The position numbers and the translations under genes were made by a program. The notes under the pieces were generated by a model, which was not told where the DNA came from, ran no database searches, and worked only from the letters and a program-made list of their open reading frames with translations. Of a stretch of 11,284 bases of DNA, positions 7,826 through 11,284 are shown in pieces. Position 1 is the stretch's first letter; every line of letters begins with the position of its first letter. Source of the stretch: Tannerellaceae bacterium (lineage in GTDB: Bacteria > Bacteroidota > Bacteroidia > Bacteroidales > Tannerellaceae); the NCBI GenBank assembly GCA_031279915.1, contig JAITHO010000171.1, positions 1 through 11,284 of the forward strand, written 5' to 3'.

Positions 7826-7874
7826 CAATATCGCTTCTTATTGCAGGAAAACTTCGCAATAAAAAGCGATATTG
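7826..7874. terminator. Bidirectional hairpin between convergent mnmE and spt
   Basis: Arms at 7826-7844 and 7856-7874 pair over 19 bp with one C.A mismatch, around an 11-nt loop. It starts 5 nt after the mnmE stop. An A-rich run precedes it (T-rich for leftward transcripts from spt); the + side lacks a strong U-run, but a second small hairpin (AAGCT/AGCTT, 7875-7890) followed by TTGG adjoins it. The position between convergent genes supports a shared terminator. Confidence 0.7.
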
Positions 7875-7931
7875 AAGCTATCGTAAGCTTTTGGTTGAGT
7901 TTGTTTGGAGAGGGAATGGCTCTCCAGCTGC

Positions 7932-9131
7932 TCAATGCCTTAGCAGTCCGTGCGAGTTGAAGACTTTCTGTATGGTTTCGAGCGCATAGTCGAGCTGATC
8001 GAACTTGTGCGTTGCCATGAGGGAGAAGCGGATCAGGGTGTCGTGAGGAGCTACGGCGGGCGATACTACGGGATTGACAAAGATTCCTGCATCGAATAGC
8101 TCGCGCACAATCATGAAGGTTGTGTTATTATCGCGGATAAATAGCGGAATGATTGGCGTTGAGGTGCGACCTATCTCACATCCCATTTCGCGGAAGCCTT
8201 TGAGGGCGTAATTGGTGAGCTTCCACAGATTTTCGATGCGTTCGGGCTCGTTGATCATGATTTCGAGGGCTGCATCGGCGGCGGCGGTGGATGCAGGGGT
8301 GCTGCTTGCGCTGAAGATGTAGGATCGCGAATAATGTCGGAGATAGTTGACCACTTCATGGCTTGAGGCGATGAATCCTCCGATGGAGGCCAGCGATTTG
8401 CTGAAGGTGCCCATGATGAGGTCAACGTTGGCCGTGACTCCGAAGTGGCTGCATGTTCCTTTGCCGCATTCGCCCAGAACGCCCAGGCCATGGGCTTCAT
8501 CAACCATCAGGCTTGCATTGTATTTGCGGCTCAAATCAACGATGACGGGGAGGTTGGCGATGTCGCCTTCCATGCTGAACACTCCGTCGACAACGATAAG
8601 CTTCAGCCGTCCTTCTTCGCACTTCTGAAGTTGCTTCTCAAGAGAATCCATATCGTTGTGTTTAAACTTTAGCTTGTTGGAGTACGAGAGGCGATGGCCT
8701 TCGATTATTGAAGCGTGGTCGAGTTCGTCCCACAATATATAATCTTCTCGCCCTGTTAGGCAGGATACTACGCCGAGGTTTACTTGAAAGCCGGTGGAGT
8801 AAATAATTGCGTCGTCTTTGCCCACAAAGTCGGCAAGTTTTCTCTCAAGTTTGAGATGAATGTCGAGCGTGCCGTTCAGGAATCGCGATCCGGCGCATCC
8901 CGTTCCATACTTGCGCGTGGCTTCGATGGCGGCTTCTTTCACTTTGGGATGATTCGTCAGGCCGAGGTAGGCGTTGGAGCCGAACATCAAGACTTTTTTG
9001 CCGCTAATCACCACTTCGGTGTCCTGATCGCTCTCTATTTCGCGGAAATAGGGGTATAGGCCTGCCGCTTTTGCTTGTTTCGCTTGAATTGCAAAATCGA
9101 ATTTGGATAATCTATCTTCTAATTGTGTCAT
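7932..9131 (-). CDS. spt: Serine palmitoyltransferase (PLP-dependent alpha-oxoamine synthase)
   Basis: 399 residues. It condenses L-serine with a fatty acyl-CoA to 3-ketosphinganine, the first step of sphingolipid synthesis, and is typical of Bacteroidales. Seen: YPYFREIESDQDTEV, VLMFGSNAYLGLT (47-59), GTGCAGSRFLNGTLDIH (76-92), LDHASIIEG with His139 expected to stack on PLP, VDGVFSMEGD, DEAH 211-214 (Asp211 to the PLP ring nitrogen) and GTFSKSLASIGG with Lys245 as the PLP Schiff-base lysine. The detail matches Bacteroides/Porphyromonas SPT better than glycine C-acetyltransferase (Kbl) or 8-amino-7-oxononanoate synthase (BioF), the main alternatives. The start at 9131 is preferred over the in-frame ATG at 9215: the SPT alignment begins here, and a TAnnTTTG box at 9220-9227 would place the transcription start at about the 9215 ATG. 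It is divergent from the lipid kinase. Confidence 0.92.
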   Translation of the reverse strand: MTQLEDRLSKFDFAIQAKQAKAAGLYPYFREIESDQDTEVVISGKKVLMFGSNAYLGLTNHPKVKEAAIEATRKYGTGCAGSRFLNGTLDIHLKLERKLADFVGKDDAIIYSTGFQVNLGVVSCLTGREDYILWDELDHASIIEGHRLSYSNKLKFKHNDMDSLEKQLQKCEEGRLKLIVVDGVFSMEGDIANLPVIVDLSRKYNASLMVDEAHGLGVLGECGKGTCSHFGVTANVDLIMGTFSKSLASIGGFIASSHEVVNYLRHYSRSYIFSASSTPASTAAADAALEIMINEPERIENLWKLTNYALKGFREMGCEIGRTSTPIIPLFIRDNNTTFMIVRELFDAGIFVNPVVSPAVAPHDTLIRFSLMATHKFDQLDYALETIQKVFNSHGLLRH

Positions 9132-9219
9132 AATGCGTATAAATGCAACTTGTTTTTGTTTGTCTTGAAAGTTATCAAATAGTTCATTAAGAAATATGAT
9201 AGAGCGAACTATCATGGCG

Positions 9220-9227
9220 CAAAAGTA
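9220..9227 (-). promoter_or_regulatory. Candidate -7 box of spt
   Basis: On the minus strand the sequence reads TACTTTTG followed by CGCC, matching TAnnTTTG. No good TTTG is found 19-21 nt upstream, so only the -7 element is supported. The leader to the ATG at 9131 would be about 80 nt. Confidence 0.5.
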
Positions 9228-9364
9228 GGAAAAAGAGATGAGAATCCTTGCCGCCCTGTTCCGTTTCGGCCTCTGCGGCTGTTTTCTCCATCCATATCTT
9301 TATATATATATAATGTATAGGGGCGGAGGGATTGGGATGATAAGCGGGCGGCGATGGCAGGCTG

Positions 9365-9397
9365 TTGCGGGGGAGTGTGTGGAATCGCATATATTTG
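9365..9397 (+). promoter_or_regulatory. Candidate promoter of the lipid kinase gene
   Basis: TTG at 9365-9367, 22 nt, then TATATTTG at 9390-9397 (TAnnTTTG). Transcription would begin near 9404, leaving a short leader of about 20 nt before ATG 9425. The -7 box is a full match; the -33 is partial and the spacer is at the long end. Confidence 0.5.
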
Positions 9398-9424
9398 CTA
9401 TGATGTTTTACGAAATAAATTTAT

Positions 9425-10396
9425 ATGGAAATGACTTTAGGGCCTTCGATTGAGCTTCAGGCCATCATTAATCCTATCTCCGGACTGGGTTCGAAGCGCA
9501 ATATTCCTGGAATGATCGAGCGGATGTGCGCATCGACCGGCTGGCTGCCAAGCATCGCTTTCAGCGAGTATGCAGGCCATGCGCGAGAGATTACCCGTCA
9601 GGCAATTGAGCGCGGCGTCGGAATTATCATTGCTGTTGGCGGCGATGGTACGGTCAATGAGGTGGCTACTTCGATGGTACATTCAAATGCGATTCTGGGA
9701 ATAATTCCGCGGGGATCGGGCAATGGCCTTGCGCGCGATTTGCACATCCCGATGGATACCCATAAAGCGCTCAAACTGATTGCGAAGGGACATGTGACGA
9801 CGATCGACGGATGTCGCGCCAACGAGCATATTTTTTTCACCACCTGCGGCTTGGGTTTCGACGCCGCAGTCAGCCAGAAGTTCGCCGCCGAGAAGCATCG
9901 CGGCTCCTTAACTTACGTTCGCCGAACGATAAGCGAATATCTTTACTATAAGCCCGAAGTATACGAATTGCATTTCGGAAGCGAGGCCGTCAAAGAAACG
10001 GCCTTCCTCGTAGCCTGTGCAAATGCCTCACAATACGGCAATAATGCATTCATCGCTCCTCATGCCAGCGTTTCCGACGGCAAGCTCGACGTCACCATTC
10101 TCGCGCCCTTCACCCCGCTCGAGATTCCCTCGCTATCCTTCCAATTGTTTACAAAAACCATTGAGCGCAATAGCAAAATCAAAACGTTTCAGGTTACCGA
10201 GCTGTGTATCTCTCGACAAAATCAGGGGCTCATTCATCTCGACGGCGATCCGGTAATGGCCGGTCGCGAGATCCATATCTCTGTTGTTCCTCAAGCCTTA
10301 AAGGTGTTTGCGCCCGACAATATCACGAGCCGAAATGAGTCGCAGAATCTTTTCGAACGCCTGTCGAGCTTCTTCAATTCTCGTTTCCGCCATTAG
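9425..10396 (+). CDS. Diacylglycerol kinase-family lipid kinase
   Basis: 323 residues, the usual length for bacterial DagK/YegS-type lipid kinases. Motifs in order: NPISGLGSK at 16-24, VGGDGTVNEV at 71-80 (nucleotide-binding GGDGT), IPRGSGNGLARDL at 94-106, CGLGFDAAVS at 141-150, the C-terminal domain's ANASQYGNNAFIAPHA at about 199-214 followed by DGKLDV, and DGDP at 273-276. The expected reaction is ATP-dependent phosphorylation of a lipid hydroxyl at the inner membrane face. The substrate is usually assumed to be diacylglycerol, but this fold family also includes sphingosine and ceramide kinases, and the neighbour here is spt, so a sphingoid or ceramide substrate is possible. The ATG at 9425 is used; a second in-frame ATG lies at 9431. 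No membrane segment is obvious. Downstream there is no clean terminator before the repeat array. Confidence 0.92.
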   Translation: MEMTLGPSIELQAIINPISGLGSKRNIPGMIERMCASTGWLPSIAFSEYAGHAREITRQAIERGVGIIIAVGGDGTVNEVATSMVHSNAILGIIPRGSGNGLARDLHIPMDTHKALKLIAKGHVTTIDGCRANEHIFFTTCGLGFDAAVSQKFAAEKHRGSLTYVRRTISEYLYYKPEVYELHFGSEAVKETAFLVACANASQYGNNAFIAPHASVSDGKLDVTILAPFTPLEIPSLSFQLFTKTIERNSKIKTFQVTELCISRQNQGLIHLDGDPVMAGREIHISVVPQALKVFAPDNITSRNESQNLFERLSSFFNSRFRH

Positions 10397-10556
10397 GTTA
10401 TCCGCTGGAATCTCTCAACATATTGCTCAGGACTGCGGAAATCCGAATATCGTATTCGCAACAAAATATTTCCTGATTAATTTTCGCTGTACGCGAAAAA
10501 AAGCTGTCGTTCGTTCAATTTTTTTTTTGCGGAAGAAATTAATCGATTTCATCTTC
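10397..10556. other. Gene-free segment after the lipid kinase, with two small inverted repeats
   Basis: No gene is seen. CGAATA-TCG-TATTCG (10444-10458) and TTTTCGC-TGTAC-GCGAAAA (10481-10499) are perfect short inverted repeats; a T10 run lies at 10519-10528. Either hairpin could help end the kinase transcript, but neither is directly followed by the T-run. The part from about 10515 on resembles diverged units of the array that follows. Confidence 0.5.
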
Positions 10557-10596
10557 TCAAAAAATCTGCCGAATCCCGAAAAAATCCGTTTTTTTC

Positions 10597-10839
10597 GTCC
10601 AACATTTGCTGGACGCCGATGAATTGAATTTGTCGGCGTCCAGCATTTGCAGGGCCAAAAAACATAAGTGTTTTTTCATCCAGCATTTGCAGGGCTCCGA
10701 TAAATTGAATTTGTTGGCGTCCAGCATTTGCAGGGCGAAAAAAACGAAGTGTTTTTTCATCCAGCATTTGCAGGGCCCCGATAAACTGAATTTGTCGGCG
10801 TCCAGCAGATTTTTGGCGAAAAAAACGAGTGTGTTTTTC
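10597..10839. repeat. Three exact-period copies of an 81-bp higher-order repeat
   Basis: Copies start at 10597, 10678 and 10759, each 81 bp and each split into a 41-bp half A and a 40-bp half B. Both halves begin with the same core (TCCAGCATTTGCAGGGC in most copies) and then differ. A continues with near-palindromic arms CCGATAAATT / AATTTGTCGG (10616-10636, 10697-10717, 10778-10798). B continues with an A-run/T-run hairpin (GAAAAAA / TTTTTTC type). Regular alternation means the array grew by duplicating the A+B pair, not the single unit. Confidence 0.9.
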
Positions 10840-11175
10840 ATCCGGCATTTTTTTTCGACGAAATGTTTTTATTGATTTATCGCTAAAAAAAATGCTGAAT
10901 CCCATTTACAAGTGTATTTCGCGTCCAACATTTGCTGGACGCCATTTAAACTGTGATTTGTCGTCCAGCAATTTTTTGGCTCCATTTAAATATTTATTTC
11001 GCTTTCGGTATTTTTTTGATTCCAAATCACGAGCGTTTTTGCTTGCAAATGTTTTTTTCGGGGAAAGAATAATGTTTTTCATCTCTAAAAATTCTGCTGA
11101 ATCTCGACGAAATGTGTTTTTTTCGTCCAAAATCTGCTGGATGCCGATAACACTTGTTTTTTTCGTCAAAAATTT

Positions 11176-11222
11176 TGCTGGGCGAAAAAAATCAAGTGTT
11201 TTTTTCGCCCAGCATTTTTTTT
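11176..11222 (+). terminator. 16-bp perfect hairpin followed by T8 (terminator-like)
   Basis: TGCTGGGCGAAAAAAA (11176-11191), loop TCAAGTG, then the exact reverse complement at 11199-11214, followed by eight Ts (11215-11222). This has the form of an intrinsic terminator for rightward transcription. It is also one unit of the palindromic array, so the terminator role is an inference. Confidence 0.5.
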
Positions 11223-11250
11223 GGAGGAAAAATCAAACGTTTTTTCCTCC
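11223..11250. repeat. 10-bp hairpin with changed clamp sequence
   Basis: GGAGGAAAAA (11223-11232), an 8-nt loop, and TTTTTCCTCC (11241-11250) pair perfectly. It keeps the A-run/T-run inner stem of its neighbour at 11176-11214 but has a different outer clamp on both arms. A further unit beginning GGAAGGAAAAAA at about 11262 is cut by the window end. Confidence 0.75.
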
Positions 11251-11284
11251 CTGCAAATGTTGGAAGGAAAAAACGAGTGTTTTT

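Larger units (their letters stand above)
10557..11284. repeat. Palindromic repeat array, period about 40.5 bp, continuing past the window edge
   Basis: Recurrent units of roughly 40 bp carry a core like TCCAGCATTTGC(T/A)GG and a run such as AAGTGTTTTTTC. Core positions fall near multiples of 40-41: 10597, 10638, 10678, 10719, 10759, 10800, 10840, 10923, 11125, 11165, 11207 and 11247. Units are near-identical at 10597-10839 and degenerate elsewhere. Base composition is strongly A/T-tract-rich compared with the roughly half-GC genes before it. No gene is credible inside: several frames on both strands stay open at once simply because the units repeat. The function is unknown. It could be an expressed structured RNA, a curved-DNA or protein-binding region, or a degenerate intergenic repeat family. 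Confidence 0.85.

Noticed and set aside
9132..9215. Longer serine palmitoyltransferase starting at 9215
   Set aside because: The extra 28 residues do not belong to the family's N-terminus, and the candidate -7 box at 9220-9227 puts the transcript start at about that ATG.
10549..10905. 118-codon minus-strand reading frame with repeating 27-residue blocks in the array
   Set aside because: 81 bp is a multiple of three, so any stop-free frame stays open in every copy. Other frames on both strands are also open over the same bases, and the predicted protein has no recognisable domain. The variation keeps palindromes rather than residues.
10557..11284. CRISPR array
   Set aside because: Units abut each other and alternate between two related types; there are no unique spacers of constant length, and no cas genes are in the window.
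10557..11284. Integron attC array or plasmid iterons
   Set aside because: No cassettes or integrase are seen, the units are uninterrupted, and no replication initiator gene is nearby.

Overview
The window reads as a Bacteroidota chromosome segment, most likely Bacteroidales. Three things point there: a bacterial serine palmitoyltransferase of the Bacteroides/Porphyromonas type, promoter-like sites of the Bacteroidota form (TTTG or TTG, about 20 nt, then TAnnTTTG), and start codons without clear Shine-Dalgarno sequences. Family or genus cannot be fixed from this sequence. Nothing marks a plasmid, phage or transposon: no integrase, transposase or att-like ends were seen.

Layout. 1-379: 3' end of a sugar phosphate isomerase/epimerase-like gene, ended by a perfect 12-bp hairpin. 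467-3012: a rightward pair, a two-domain nucleoside (uridine-type) kinase and an EamA/DMT membrane transporter. 3046-3879: a leftward class II Fic AMP-transferase gene, convergent with the transporter, with a good Bacteroidota promoter and a hairpin in its leader. 3880-4593: a 714-bp gene-free stretch holding that promoter and 3.6 copies of a 41-bp palindrome-bearing tandem repeat. 4594-7821: a rightward run of DUF2461, a DUF362/2x[4Fe-4S] protein and mnmE (tRNA wobble-uridine modification GTPase), the last two only 3 nt apart. 7826-7874: a 19-bp hairpin between convergent genes. 7932-9131: serine palmitoyltransferase on the minus strand, divergent from 9425-10396, a diacylglycerol-kinase-family lipid kinase. 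10397-11284: no convincing gene, but a long palindromic repeat array that runs off the right edge.

How the genes fit together. Most are housekeeping or general metabolic genes. The clearest functional pairing is the divergent spt / lipid kinase pair: the first enzyme of sphingolipid synthesis beside a member of the fold family that also includes sphingosine and ceramide kinases. mnmE and the DUF362 gene look co-transcribed, without an obvious biochemical link.

The least explained structure is the array at about 10557-11284. Its period is about 40.5 bp; at 10597-10839 it becomes an exact 81-bp higher-order repeat of two alternating half-units, each built of small palindromes. Further right, successive hairpins keep an A-run/T-run stem while the outer clamp changes on both arms together. 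Several stem imperfections are G.U-compatible only when read as + strand RNA. This suggests, without proving it, selection for RNA structure. A smaller 41-bp array at 4111-4261 has the same style.
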